Positions 52,295-60,935 of a DNA stretch of 64,000 nucleotides are shown here, piece by piece. The translations under genes were made by a program, and so were the position numbers. The DNA comes from UMGS1783 sp900555065. Lineage in GTDB: Bacteria; Bacillota; Clostridia; Oscillospirales; UMGS1783. The stretch covers positions 1 to 64,000 of the forward strand of contig CALKPL010000025.1 of assembly GCA_937991645.1 (NCBI GenBank), written 5' to 3'. The stretch's first letter is position 1; each line of letters opens with the position of its first letter. The notes beneath the pieces were generated by a model. It was not told where the DNA came from and searched no databases. It saw nothing but the letters and a program-made list of their open reading frames with translations.

Positions 52295-52323
52295 TAGACA
52301 TTCAAGAGACCCTATACTATAAT
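52295..52323 (+). promoter_or_regulatory. Promoter of the exported redox cluster
   Basis: TAGACA at 52295-52300 and a perfect TATAAT at 52318-52323 are spaced by 17 bp, ahead of the first flavodoxin lipoprotein. Confidence 0.7.
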
Positions 52324-52392
52324 AAAAACAGATAAAGCAGGAAAAGTTTCTATGATCGCCTGTATTCTGAACTGAGAAAGGAGAAAGTGACG

Positions 52393-53139
52393 ATGCCCAT
52401 GCAAAAATTGTTCTCACTTTTATTAGCGTTCTCGCTGGTTCTCTCAATTGCGGCTTGTGGAAACAGCGGTAGCGAGTCTGACCGTTCTTCCGAACCTTCC
52501 TCTGTAATATCCGGACAGGCGTCGGAAAGCGATGGCGCAGCGGAACCGGGTGACTCCGACGCCGATGCAAATCTGTCAGATACCAACAGCGGAGAACAAA
52601 CAAACCATATCCTGGTGGCATACTTTTCTTGGGCGGATAACGCGATACTGGCGGAGGGCGTAGATGCCGTTACATCCCCCAGCGTAGTTTCACCCGGAAA
52701 TGTGCAGCAGCTTGCGGGCTGGGTACAGGAGGAAACCGGCGGCGAGCTCTTTTCCATTCAGGTGACCGATCCATATCCCAGCGATTGGGATGAATGCCTT
52801 GCCCGCGCCAATCAGGAACGCGGCGATCAGGCCCGGCCGGAGCTTATTGCAAACGTGGAGAACATGGAGCAGTATGATACGGTGTTTCTGGGTTATCCCA
52901 ACTGGTGGTATGGAGTGCCCATGGCGCTGCTTTCTTTTATAGAGCAGAATGATCTATCCGGCAAACAGGTGTATTTATTCTGCTCGCATGGCACCGGCGG
53001 ACTGGCAAACAGCGTGGAGCAGATTACCGATGCGGCGCCAGCGGCCGTCATTTCCGATAATATTTTCCATTGCTATGAAGAAGACGCAGCCTCCTCGCAG
53101 GAAGATATCCGGAACTGGATTGCAGAGCTTGGGTATTGA
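52393..53139 (+). CDS. Flavodoxin-fold lipoprotein 1
   Basis: The 248-residue protein begins with a lipoprotein signal (LFSLLLAFSLVLSIAACG, lipobox Cys near 23), a Ser/Asp/Glu-rich linker to about residue 70, then a flavodoxin domain. LVAYFSWADNAILAEGVD is followed by an insert with SPSVVSPGNVQQLAGWVQEE, then FLGYPNWWYGVPMALLSF and VYLFCSHGTGGLANSVEQI. The usual phosphate loop is altered in the first strand; the insert may provide it. ATG 52393 follows AAAGGAG. It would be tethered outside the membrane, unusual for a flavodoxin. It is the first gene of the redox cluster. Confidence 0.85.
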   Translation: MPMQKLFSLLLAFSLVLSIAACGNSGSESDRSSEPSSVISGQASESDGAAEPGDSDADANLSDTNSGEQTNHILVAYFSWADNAILAEGVDAVTSPSVVSPGNVQQLAGWVQEETGGELFSIQVTDPYPSDWDECLARANQERGDQARPELIANVENMEQYDTVFLGYPNWWYGVPMALLSFIEQNDLSGKQVYLFCSHGTGGLANSVEQITDAAPAAVISDNIFHCYEEDAASSQEDIRNWIAELGY

Positions 53140-53156
53140 TTATGGAGGGTTGTAAA

Positions 53157-53726
53157 ATGAAAAAGCCTTTCAGCGTATTTCTCCTTTGCGTGGCAGTGCT
53201 GGTTCTTTCGGCCTGTGGCGCGGGAACGCAGGATTCGTCTGCGTCGTCCGTATCCGAGTCTGCTTCCGCAGGAAATGAAACCTCTACTTCTGTGGAACAG
53301 CCGGGAAAAGCTGACTCGTCTGAATCGTTGTCCGCGGCTGAAACACCATCCGCGACAGATGGAGCGTCGGAAAGTGCAGTGCGGCAGATCTCCGTACAGT
53401 TTGGCGAAAATGTTGTTGTTTACGAGCTCAACAATGGTTCCGCAGCCGATTCCCTTTATGAACAGCTGCCGCTTACCATCGCGGTAGAGGATTACAGTAC
53501 CAACGAGAAAATTTTCTATCCGCCGGAAAAGTTGGATACAAGCGATTCCCCACTGGCAAAGGCAGGCGCTGGGACGCTGGCCTATTACGCCCCCTGGGGA
53601 GACGTGGTAATGTTCTACGGAGACTACAATGAGAATCCCTCTCTATATGAACTGGGACAGATAGTCTCCGGCGCGGAGCTGGTCAGCGGGATGTCCGGGA
53701 CAATCAGCATCACTGTGACAGATTAG
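53157..53726 (+). CDS. Cyclophilin-like-fold lipoprotein
   Basis: The 189-residue protein has a lipoprotein signal (FLLCVAVLVLSACG), a Ser/Glu-rich linker to about residue 75, and a C-terminal beta domain. That domain reads ISVQFGENVVVYELNNGSAA, LYEQLPLTIAVEDY and YYAPWGDVVMFYGDYN, the pattern of the small cyclophilin-like family found with flavodoxins in Clostridia. No enzymatic role is proven for that family. TGGAGGG precedes ATG 53157, 17 bases after the flavodoxin gene. Confidence 0.82.
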   Translation: MKKPFSVFLLCVAVLVLSACGAGTQDSSASSVSESASAGNETSTSVEQPGKADSSESLSAAETPSATDGASESAVRQISVQFGENVVVYELNNGSAADSLYEQLPLTIAVEDYSTNEKIFYPPEKLDTSDSPLAKAGAGTLAYYAPWGDVVMFYGDYNENPSLYELGQIVSGAELVSGMSGTISITVTD

Positions 53727-53931
53727 GGGAATTTTGCGTTTGTAAAAAAACGAGTCGCTTTCTCCGCATGCAGCATGACGGAACAATAATGGACGATCCG
53801 GCGTGCGTAATCCGCGCCATTGCCTGCGCTTTCCCGTCAGAATCCGAGTGGAGTTTGCCGATCGCATATTGCCAGATAAAAGCAGCGGTCAAAAAGCCGT
53901 CATGTGAATATAACAGAAAGGAATATGGAAT

Positions 53932-54606
53932 ATGAAAAGATGGTTGTCGCTTTTGTTATCCATAACGCTTATCTTTACTCTCGCCGCCTGCAACAAAGAA
54001 AACGTTTCCTCCGCGCAAAGCGGCGATTCAGAAGCACAGATCAGTGTGTCCCAGTCAGATTCAGAACCCTCTGAATCCCCCGCAGAATCTGAAGAACCGT
54101 TTAACCAGGCTGAATCCACGCAGGAGGCCGGCGGCACGCTGGTAGCATATTTTTCATGGTCTGGAAATACTGCGCAGCTCGCGCAGATGATTCAGGCCGA
54201 AACTGGCGGCGATCTGTTTGAGATTTCGCCTGCCACTGCGTATACCGACGACTACGATACTCTTTTAGACGTAGCCCAGCAGGAACAGGCGGACGACGCC
54301 CGGCCGCAGCTGGCCGATCAGGTGGAGAATTGGGACAGTTACAATGTGATTTTTGTGGGATACCCTAACTGGTGGGGCGACGCGCCCATGCTGATTTATT
54401 CCTTCCTAGAGTCCTGCGATTGGACGGGTAAAACGCTCATTCCATTCTGTACCAGCGGTGGCAGCGCCTTTGGCCGCAGCCTGGATAAGCTGCCAGACAG
54501 CGCGTCTGGCGCTACAATACTGGAGGGTCTTCACGTATCCGGCAGCCGCGTAGAGGGCGCAGCCGGCGATGTGGCCGCTTGGATTGATGCCCTGAATCTG
54601 TCCTGA
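53932..54606 (+). CDS. Flavodoxin-fold lipoprotein 2
   Basis: The 224-residue protein has a lipoprotein signal (LLLSITLIFTLAACN), a Ser/Glu/Pro-rich linker, and a flavodoxin domain with an ordinary phosphate loop, LVAYFSWSGNTAQLAQMI. VIFVGYPNWWGDAPMLIYSF and LIPFCTSGGSAFGRSLDKL follow. It is a paralogue of the first lipoprotein, without the insert. An AAAGGAAT site precedes ATG 53932. The 205-bp gap before it holds no gene. Confidence 0.87.
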   Translation: MKRWLSLLLSITLIFTLAACNKENVSSAQSGDSEAQISVSQSDSEPSESPAESEEPFNQAESTQEAGGTLVAYFSWSGNTAQLAQMIQAETGGDLFEISPATAYTDDYDTLLDVAQQEQADDARPQLADQVENWDSYNVIFVGYPNWWGDAPMLIYSFLESCDWTGKTLIPFCTSGGSAFGRSLDKLPDSASGATILEGLHVSGSRVEGAAGDVAAWIDALNLS

Positions 54607-54631
54607 TAAACAACGGAAGGAGGCGGAGCCC

Positions 54632-55345
54632 ATGAACCCCAAATCCATTCTTAAAATCGTTGTGGACGTCCTGATGACGCTGGCTCTGTTATTTCTGATG
54701 GGTTATCAATTCTGGGGCGATACGGCGCACGAGTGGGCAGGCGCCGGCATGTTCGTTTTGTTCGTTGTCCACCACATTTTAAACGGGAACTGGTACAAGA
54801 ACCTGTTTTTGGGGAAGTATTCTCCATTGCGCGTGTTTCAGTTGTTTGTTGATTTTCTGGTGTTTCTCGCAATGCTTGGCCTTATGGTCAGCGGGATGAT
54901 GCTATCCAACCATGTATTTGCATTTTTGAACATTCAAGGCGGAATGTCCTTCGCACGTCTTTTGCATATGGCCGCCTCCCATTGGGGCTTTATTCTGATG
55001 GCGCTGCACCTCGGCCTGCATTGGGGAATGTTTTTGGGCATGGCCAGAAAAGCGCTGCAGTTGCGGCGTCCGTCCAAACTGCGAAAAATATTGTTGCCTC
55101 TTATCGGCGCCGGGATTGCGGCATATGGCTTTACGGTCTTTATTCGGCGTGACTTTCCAATCTATATGTTGCTGCAAACCGAGTTCGTATTTATGGATTT
55201 CAGTGAACCGATCCCGCTTTTCTATTTGGACTATCTGGCTATGATGGGCGCTTTCATCTTTCTGGCTTACTATGTTTCCAGACTTTTGCGGAAGCTGCCG
55301 GCACAGAATCAAGTCAGGCACAAAAATGTTTCCTATAAACCATGA
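54632..55345 (+). CDS. DUF4405 membrane protein, likely heme-binding
   Basis: The 237-residue protein has about six membrane segments. Histidines lie in helices: FVVHHILNGNWY, LLHMAASHWGFI and ALHLGLHWGMFLG. This is the DUF4405 pattern, related to cytochrome b and ferric-reductase-like membrane domains, in which paired His residues hold heme. AAGGAGGCGG precedes ATG 54632, 25 bases after the second flavodoxin gene. It may pass electrons across the membrane to the exported flavodoxins (inference). Confidence 0.83.
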   Translation: MNPKSILKIVVDVLMTLALLFLMGYQFWGDTAHEWAGAGMFVLFVVHHILNGNWYKNLFLGKYSPLRVFQLFVDFLVFLAMLGLMVSGMMLSNHVFAFLNIQGGMSFARLLHMAASHWGFILMALHLGLHWGMFLGMARKALQLRRPSKLRKILLPLIGAGIAAYGFTVFIRRDFPIYMLLQTEFVFMDFSEPIPLFYLDYLAMMGAFIFLAYYVSRLLRKLPAQNQVRHKNVSYKP

Positions 55346-55365
55346 CAGGATTAGGGAGGTCTGAA

Positions 55366-56403
55366 ATGAAAGAAGTAATTTTTCTATGCTTAACGCTGCT
55401 GTGCGTTGGCGCCCTGGCAGGGTGCGCGTCCAATGAGTCGCCTGCATTATCGGGAAGTATTTCGGCGGGCTCCAGCCTGCCGGCGAGCGCTCCTTCACAG
55501 CCGGCGTCAGAGGGAACTGCGCAGCCGGACGTATCTTCCGACGGCACGCCAGTCGTGTTCATGACGACGGATATCAGTGCGGAAGGGCTAGTGAAGATAT
55601 ATGAAGCACTGGGGGCGTCTCCTTCCGGGAATATTGCGGTAAAGCTCTCCACAGGCGAACCTGGAAGCAATTATCTGCGCACGGATTTGATTGGCGATTT
55701 GGTGCAGTCTTTTGAAAATCCCACGATCGTGGAATGCAACACGGCCTACGGCGGCCGGCGGGCGAATACCGCCATGCACTATCAACTTGCGGAAGACCAT
55801 GGCTATACTGCCATTGCCAATGTGGATATTATGGATGAAAACGGCTCCATGACGCTTCCGGTCGTCGGCGGCAGCAATCTTACGGAAAACTATGTAGGCG
55901 CGAATTTTGCCAATTACGATTATTTTGTGGTTCTATCACATTTCAAGGGCCACGCAATGGCCGGGTTTGGCGGAGCGATTAAGAATATCTCTATTGGTAT
56001 TGCTTCTTCGGAGGGGAAAGCCCATATCCACAGTGGCGGGACCGGCGGAAGCATGTGGGGCGGCGATCAGGACGCATTTCTCGAGTCCATGGCTGAAGCT
56101 GGAAAATCCATAGCGGACTATCTGAATGGAAATATTCTGTATATCAATGTAATGAACCGACTGAGCGTGGATTGCGACTGCGACGGAAACCCCGCCGAGC
56201 CTGATATGCACGATATTGGCGTCCTGGCTTCCTTTGACCCGGTGGCATTGGATCAGGCCTGTATTGACCTGGTGTATTCCGCCGAAGACGGCGCTTCCCT
56301 GGTCCAGCGAATTGAGTCCCGCAACGGACTGCATACGCTGGAACACGCAGAGGCAATCGGCCTTGGCAGCCGCAGCTATGAACTGGTGCATATCGACGGC
56401 TAA
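55366..56403 (+). CDS. DUF362 family lipoprotein
   Basis: The 345-residue protein has a lipoprotein signal (FLCLTLLCVGALAGCA) and a DUF362 domain: GNIAVKLSTGEPGSNYLR, VECNTAYGGRRANTAMHY, VLSHFKGHAMAGFGGAIKN and the C-terminal VLASFDPVALDQACIDLVY. DUF362 proteins are often joined to ferredoxin domains inside cells; this one has none and is exported. The His/Cys-rich part (CDCDGN) is also notable. GGGAGG precedes ATG 55366. It is the last gene of the cluster. Confidence 0.87.
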   Translation: MKEVIFLCLTLLCVGALAGCASNESPALSGSISAGSSLPASAPSQPASEGTAQPDVSSDGTPVVFMTTDISAEGLVKIYEALGASPSGNIAVKLSTGEPGSNYLRTDLIGDLVQSFENPTIVECNTAYGGRRANTAMHYQLAEDHGYTAIANVDIMDENGSMTLPVVGGSNLTENYVGANFANYDYFVVLSHFKGHAMAGFGGAIKNISIGIASSEGKAHIHSGGTGGSMWGGDQDAFLESMAEAGKSIADYLNGNILYINVMNRLSVDCDCDGNPAEPDMHDIGVLASFDPVALDQACIDLVYSAEDGASLVQRIESRNGLHTLEHAEAIGLGSRSYELVHIDG

Positions 56404-57070
56404 ACGATAGAAAGCCGTAACGCGTATCCTTGCGAATATATACGCATACTTTTCCGCGCCATCCGTTAACACATAATTGCGCAACGTACTGTCTAAGCCA
56501 CATGAAAAATTTTTTCAGCATTTTTGCGGTGAGAGTGGAACCTTCGTGCCCGAAAAAGGCTGACAGCAAGCCGAAGCGTTGCGAGCGCGTTTACAAGCGA
56601 GCGGCAAAGACGCTGCATGACTTTTCCGGAAAAGGAGGAGCAAGGGGAAGCGGGCGGATGGTTTTCTGCCGCAGGCAAAAAATAAGCCGGAGCAAAGCGA
56701 ACTTTGCTCCGGCGTGACGGAGGAAGGGGAAAAATCCCCCTGTGCTGGTTGCGCGTCTGCACTCCGGCGTTGTGCCGGCCGGCGCATATTCTTTTGTGCA
56801 TGAAGGCAACAAACAACAGGCAAAGCTTTTTATCTGTCCTGGCCTTTTTCACCGTATGAGAGTCCTTCTTTTTACGCAGCTTCATCTGCGAAAAATGCAG
56901 GCAGTAACCAGGGGGGGAGAAACCGGGATCGACCGGCCGTGGAGCCTTGCTGTTCCGGTTCAGGCATTCCCAAATCTCAGAAAAATTTCCGAGCAGGGAG
57001 GCCGCCGGCGTGGGCCCGGAATCTGCCGCTTGCAAGGTTTCCCCTGTACCGGAAATAGGAGGCAAACAGA
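56404..57070. other. 660-bp stretch without a convincing gene; one minus-strand terminator hairpin
   Basis: CCGGAGCAAAG (56687-56697) pairs with CTTTGCTCCGG (56702-56712) around CGAA. On the minus strand it is followed by TTATTTTTTGC, so it could end a leftward transcript, but no minus-strand gene is recognisable. The AKR ribosome-binding site (ATAGGAGG) lies at the right edge. Frames on either strand look random. Confidence 0.45.
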
Positions 57071-58114
57071 ATGCAATACATCAAATTGGGCAACTCAGAA
57101 TTAACGGTATCCCGTATCTGTATGGGATGCATGGGCTTTGGCGACGCGCAGAACGGACAACACAGCTGGACGCTGGATGAGGAGCACACGCGTGAAATAA
57201 TACGGCGGGGGCTTGCGCTGGGCGTCAATTTTTTTGATACGGCCATAGGCTATCAAAGCGGTACCAGCGAACAGTATTTGGGTCGAGCAATTCGAGATTT
57301 TGCCAAACGTGAGGATGTGGTTGTCGCCACAAAATTCCTGCCCCGCACCCAGGAAGAGATCACCGCTGGTATTTCTGGGCAGCGGCACATTGAACAGATG
57401 ATCAATACCAGTCTGAAGAATCTGCGCCTTGATTACGTGGATCTGTATATTTACCACATGTGGGATTATGAAACGCCGCTCTATGACATCATGGACGGGC
57501 TCAATCGGATGATAAAAGCGGGTAAAGTTCGGTACATTAGCATATCCAACTGCTTTGCCTATCAGTTGGCCAAGGCCAATGCGCTTGCCGAAAAAGAAAA
57601 TTTTGCGAAGTTCATTTCTATCCAGGGCCACTATAATCTGATCTTCCGGGAAGAGGAACGGGAGATGATGAAGCTCTGCGCTGAAGACAATATCGCCATG
57701 ACGCCCTACAGTGCTTTAGCAGGCGGCCGGCTTTCAAAGCGTCCGGGGGAAACCTCCAAACGGCTGGTGGAGGACAGTTATGCAAAATTTAAATATGACG
57801 CCACGGCAGAGCTGGACAATGCAATCATCCGGCGTGTGGCGGAATTGGCGGATATGCGGGGCGTGTCTATGACGGAAATTTCCCTTGCATGGCTTTTCAC
57901 AAAGGTGAACGCGCCGGTGGTAGGCACTACAAAGCCGCGCCACATCGAAGGCGCGGTAAAGGCGATGGAACTGGTTTTGACTCCGGAAGAGATCGCCTAT
58001 CTGGAAGAACCGTATGTTCCACATAAATTGGCAGGCGTTATGGCGCAGAATACCCCGGCGGCGGCAAAGCTGCGGCATGTGTGGTCCACAGGCAGCCAGA
58101 AGCTGGAAGAATAG
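57071..58114 (+). CDS. Aldo/keto reductase (YhdN/IolS-like)
   Basis: The 347-residue NAD(P)H-dependent oxidoreductase has LTVSRICMGCMGFGDAQN, the catalytic Asp/Tyr region NFFDTAIGYQSGTSEQYLG, the Lys in VVVATKFLPR and His in LYIYHMWDYETP. The cofactor motif is ISLAWLFTKVNAPVVGTTKP. All four catalytic residues are present. The substrate is unknown. ATAGGAGG precedes ATG 57071. Confidence 0.93.
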   Translation: MQYIKLGNSELTVSRICMGCMGFGDAQNGQHSWTLDEEHTREIIRRGLALGVNFFDTAIGYQSGTSEQYLGRAIRDFAKREDVVVATKFLPRTQEEITAGISGQRHIEQMINTSLKNLRLDYVDLYIYHMWDYETPLYDIMDGLNRMIKAGKVRYISISNCFAYQLAKANALAEKENFAKFISIQGHYNLIFREEEREMMKLCAEDNIAMTPYSALAGGRLSKRPGETSKRLVEDSYAKFKYDATAELDNAIIRRVAELADMRGVSMTEISLAWLFTKVNAPVVGTTKPRHIEGAVKAMELVLTPEEIAYLEEPYVPHKLAGVMAQNTPAAAKLRHVWSTGSQKLEE

Positions 58115-58474
58115 AGTGAATCAATGATTGCGGAACGATTCAGAGTCAGCAAAACGATTTAACCGGCAGTATGATAGGTTGTCCTGCCGAAAACAGGCCG
58201 GGTATGTCGGTCATTGTAATTGTGCCGGGCGAACTGGAGTTGGTTGCATGCAGGTATGCGTTGCCGCGATACTGGACACTGGGCGTTCGCTCCATTTATC
58301 GTCTTGGAAAAGATGCGTCGGGCGGCGGCCTGCCGCGTATTGACATGGTGCGGCATTGTTGCAGACGCAAATGTCTGCGACAATAGAACTGCCTGATTAT
58401 GATAAAAAGACGGATTTTATAATGTACCCGACAGAAGTCAGGTCAATTTTTGATTTGACAAGGAGTCAAGCGCA
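58115..58474 (+). other. 360-bp intergenic stretch with an inverted repeat and a leader of competing hairpins
   Basis: ATTGTTGCAGAC (58355-58366) and GTCTGCGACAAT (58373-58384) form an inverted repeat with one mismatch, a possible operator or hairpin. A TATAAT at 58418-58423 may be the -10 of the permease gene, without a good -35. Near the start codon, GTCAA (58442-58446), TTGAC (58455-58459) and GTCAA (58465-58469) allow two alternative hairpins, one holding the AAGGAG site in its loop. No gene was recognised. Confidence 0.45.
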
Positions 58475-59374
58475 ATGGATATACTGCATCGGGAGTTTAA
58501 TTATATCTGGTACTATTTCACCGTTCAATTTGAGCAGATATTTGGCTGGTGGGTTCTGGGCATGGTACTCGGCTCGGCAGTTTCCGTCTTTGCCAAAGAC
58601 CATATCCACCGCGCTTTCCGTTCTTTGCAGGGGAAACGGCTGGGAGTTCTGGGCGTTGTGGCAGCCAGCGCCTTGGGAATTGCTTCTCCGTTGTGTATGT
58701 ATGGGACGATTCCGATCGCCGCTTCGTTTTCTCGCGGGGGGATCAAGGACGATTGGCTGGCTGCATTTATGATGTCGTCAATACTCCTCAATCCCCAGCT
58801 CATCATTTACAGCGCGGCGCTTGGTGGGACCGTTTTGACTGTACGCATTGTATCCTGCTTGTTGTGCGGCATAACTGCCGGACTGCTGATCCGCTTTTTT
58901 TACAGGGACAAGCAATTTTTTAACTTTACTGGGTTCGATGAACCTGAAAACCGGGACACGGATCCCAATCTTCTGCTGCGCTATCTGAAAAATCTCTGGC
59001 GCAACGTAAAAGCTACCGGGCTTTATTTCCTGATTGGCGTCCTGCTTTCCGCCCTGTTTCAGCGGTATATTCCGGCGGAAGCCATGGCGGCCCTCTTCGG
59101 TGGAAATGAGGCGCTGGGCGTTCTAATGTCGGCCACCATTGGCGTGCCTCTATATGCCTGCGGCGGCGGTACCATTCCTTTGCTGCAGCAATGGCTTTGG
59201 GATGGCATGAGTGTGGGCGGTGCCGCCTCATTCATGCTGACCGGGCCCGCTACAAAAATCACCAATCTCGGCGCGCTGAAAATTGTGTTGGGGATCCGTC
59301 GCTTTTTGCTGTATTTGGCCTATGTAATAGTGTTCTCACTCATTACGGGACTGGTTGTCAACCTGATCGTATAA
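58475..59374 (+). CDS. Permease of the YraQ/ArsP family
   Basis: The 299-residue membrane protein has about eight helices and the family's duplicated motif: ASALGIASPLCMYGTIPIAA in the first half and ATIGVPLYACGGGTIPLLQQ in the second. The cysteine pattern in each half (SPLCMYG, YACGGG) is typical of YraQ/ArsP permeases, some of which export trivalent organoarsenicals. No arsR or thioredoxin-like partner is adjacent. AAGGAG precedes ATG 58475. Confidence 0.87.
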   Translation: MDILHREFNYIWYYFTVQFEQIFGWWVLGMVLGSAVSVFAKDHIHRAFRSLQGKRLGVLGVVAASALGIASPLCMYGTIPIAASFSRGGIKDDWLAAFMMSSILLNPQLIIYSAALGGTVLTVRIVSCLLCGITAGLLIRFFYRDKQFFNFTGFDEPENRDTDPNLLLRYLKNLWRNVKATGLYFLIGVLLSALFQRYIPAEAMAALFGGNEALGVLMSATIGVPLYACGGGTIPLLQQWLWDGMSVGGAASFMLTGPATKITNLGALKIVLGIRRFLLYLAYVIVFSLITGLVVNLIV

Positions 59375-59550
59375 ATCCATGCTGCCATTGGAAAATAGTT
59401 TTGGTAGAAGAAGAGGGGCTGTGAAAGGGATGGGCGGGGCCGGTATGAAGCAACCATGTTTCTTGGCCTGGCCAAATGTATCGAACGAATATTTTCAACA
59501 CAGATAACAGACGGATCATCCGTGTAAAAATGTATCCCGTTTAGAATCCT

Positions 59551-59590
59551 GAAAAAAACAGTAACCGGAAGAACTTCTTCCGGTTACTGT
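59551..59590 (-). terminator. Terminator of the minus-strand aldo/keto reductase gene
   Basis: ACAGTAACCGGAAGAA and TTCTTCCGGTTACTGT form a near-perfect palindrome. On minus it is followed by a run of eight T interrupted only by the stem edge; on plus the tract is weak (TCTGTTGTTT). Confidence 0.85.
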
Positions 59591-59665
59591 TCTGTTGTTT
59601 CGAAAGCGGCAACCGCCGCGCATTATATCTCGGATCAGCTGCTTTCGTGCCGTCCGCGTCACCCG

Positions 59666-60634
59666 CTATTCCGCTGCGACCAACCAGTCTCGTTCCGCCG
59701 CAGTCAGCTCAATGGCGTCCGCACCGAGGCTTTCTGCAAGATGTTCCGGGTTCATTGTGCCGAGAATGGGGAAGACGGGGAATTCATAGGAGCGCAGATA
59801 GGCAAGGCCAATCTGCAAGGGCGTGCAGCCTTTTTCCTTAGCCAGTTCGCGCGCCCGATCCCTGCGCCTGCGGCTGGTCGGGTTGTCAAACGACATGGCG
59901 TTATTCGTTTCCAGCCCGTTCAGATAACCGTATGCGCTGGGCGTCCAGGGCATCATTGGGAACCCGGTTTTCCTGTGCCATGCAACGTCCTCGTCTGTCG
60001 TGACACGACAGGTATCGTCCTTGGTGCCGTCCCAGTTATACGGCTGATGATTGGCGACGCAAAGGTTCCACTGCGGCGACGAAGTCACAAATCCCTGCAG
60101 ATTATGCTCTTGCGCATAGGCGTTAGCCTCCGCAATCCGGGCGGGCGTCCAGTTGCTCGCGCCCAGATAGCGGATCCTGCCGCGCCGGATTTCGGCGTTC
60201 AGGATTTCGATGATTTCACCAACGGTGTGACGCGTATCGTCCCGATGCAGCGTGTACAGGTCTATGTAATCGATGCGCAGCCGTTCCAGCGACTCGGATA
60301 TATCCGAGCCGATCACCTCGGCCGTCATCGTGTCGTCCGGCCGGGGATAGAACGGCAGTGTCTGAATCAGCGCGCCCTTTGTTGAAATAACCATGTCCTT
60401 GCGGTTGCCGAACTTTTGCAGACAGTCGCCCAGAGTGCGCTCGCTGGCGCCGTCGCCATCAGGCATCCAACATGCATAGCCGTGTGCTGTGTCGAACAAA
60501 TTGCCGCCCGCCTCTACAAACTGCTCATAGAGCCGGTACGCGTCGTCGCCTTTGGCGCGTGTGCCAAAGAACATGACGCCGTAGCAATAAGAAGATACGT
60601 TCAGATCCGTATTCGGTATAACCTGGTGTTTCAT
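59666..60634 (-). CDS. Aldo/keto reductase
   Basis: The 322-residue oxidoreductase has LNVSSYCYGVMFFGTRAKG, the catalytic pair in NLFDTAHGYACWMPDGDGAS, Lys in VISTKGALIQTL and His in LYTLHRDDTRHT, and the cofactor motif FPVFPILGTMNPEHL. It is distant from the other two reductases of the window. ATG 60634 follows GGAGGG. It is transcribed alone from a good promoter. Confidence 0.92.
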   Translation of the reverse strand: MKHQVIPNTDLNVSSYCYGVMFFGTRAKGDDAYRLYEQFVEAGGNLFDTAHGYACWMPDGDGASERTLGDCLQKFGNRKDMVISTKGALIQTLPFYPRPDDTMTAEVIGSDISESLERLRIDYIDLYTLHRDDTRHTVGEIIEILNAEIRRGRIRYLGASNWTPARIAEANAYAQEHNLQGFVTSSPQWNLCVANHQPYNWDGTKDDTCRVTTDEDVAWHRKTGFPMMPWTPSAYGYLNGLETNNAMSFDNPTSRRRRDRARELAKEKGCTPLQIGLAYLRSYEFPVFPILGTMNPEHLAESLGADAIELTAAERDWLVAAE

Positions 60635-60667
60635 ACACATCCCTCCGTATGGTAACATTGTGCATAT

Positions 60668-60696
60668 ATCATAGCATTCTCAGGATGGTAAGTCAA
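60668..60696 (-). promoter_or_regulatory. Promoter of the minus-strand aldo/keto reductase
   Basis: On the minus strand TTGACT (60696-60691) and TATGAT (60673-60668) are spaced by 17 bp. Confidence 0.8.
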
Positions 60697-60903
60697 TTGC
60701 CTGCAATGCCGACATCTGAAAAAAATATTGATCGGACGGGGCTTGGCGCTTGCCTAAAACCACTTCATTATATGGAAGCCGAGACGCTTCTGCAAGCGCT
60801 GCGATGCAGTCTTCTCTGATACAGGCGGGACCGAAAATCTGTTCACTGCGGGATAGGCACGGTAGTGTGGATACAGCGCAGTCGTTCTCTCTGCTTTATA
60901 TAT

Positions 60904-60930
60904 AAAAAAGGGGGATGCACCGCATCCCCC
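60904..60930 (-). terminator. Terminator of the metG-tatD-radical SAM unit
   Basis: On minus GGGGGATGC pairs with GCATCCCCC around GGT, followed by TTTTTT. It lies six bases past the radical SAM stop. Confidence 0.9.
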
Positions 60931-60935
60931 TCTGG

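Noticed and set aside
56493..57065. 190-codon minus-strand frame upstream of the aldo/keto reductase
   Set aside because: Low-complexity Pro/Ser/Arg composition, no ribosome-binding site, and it crosses a terminator-like hairpin.
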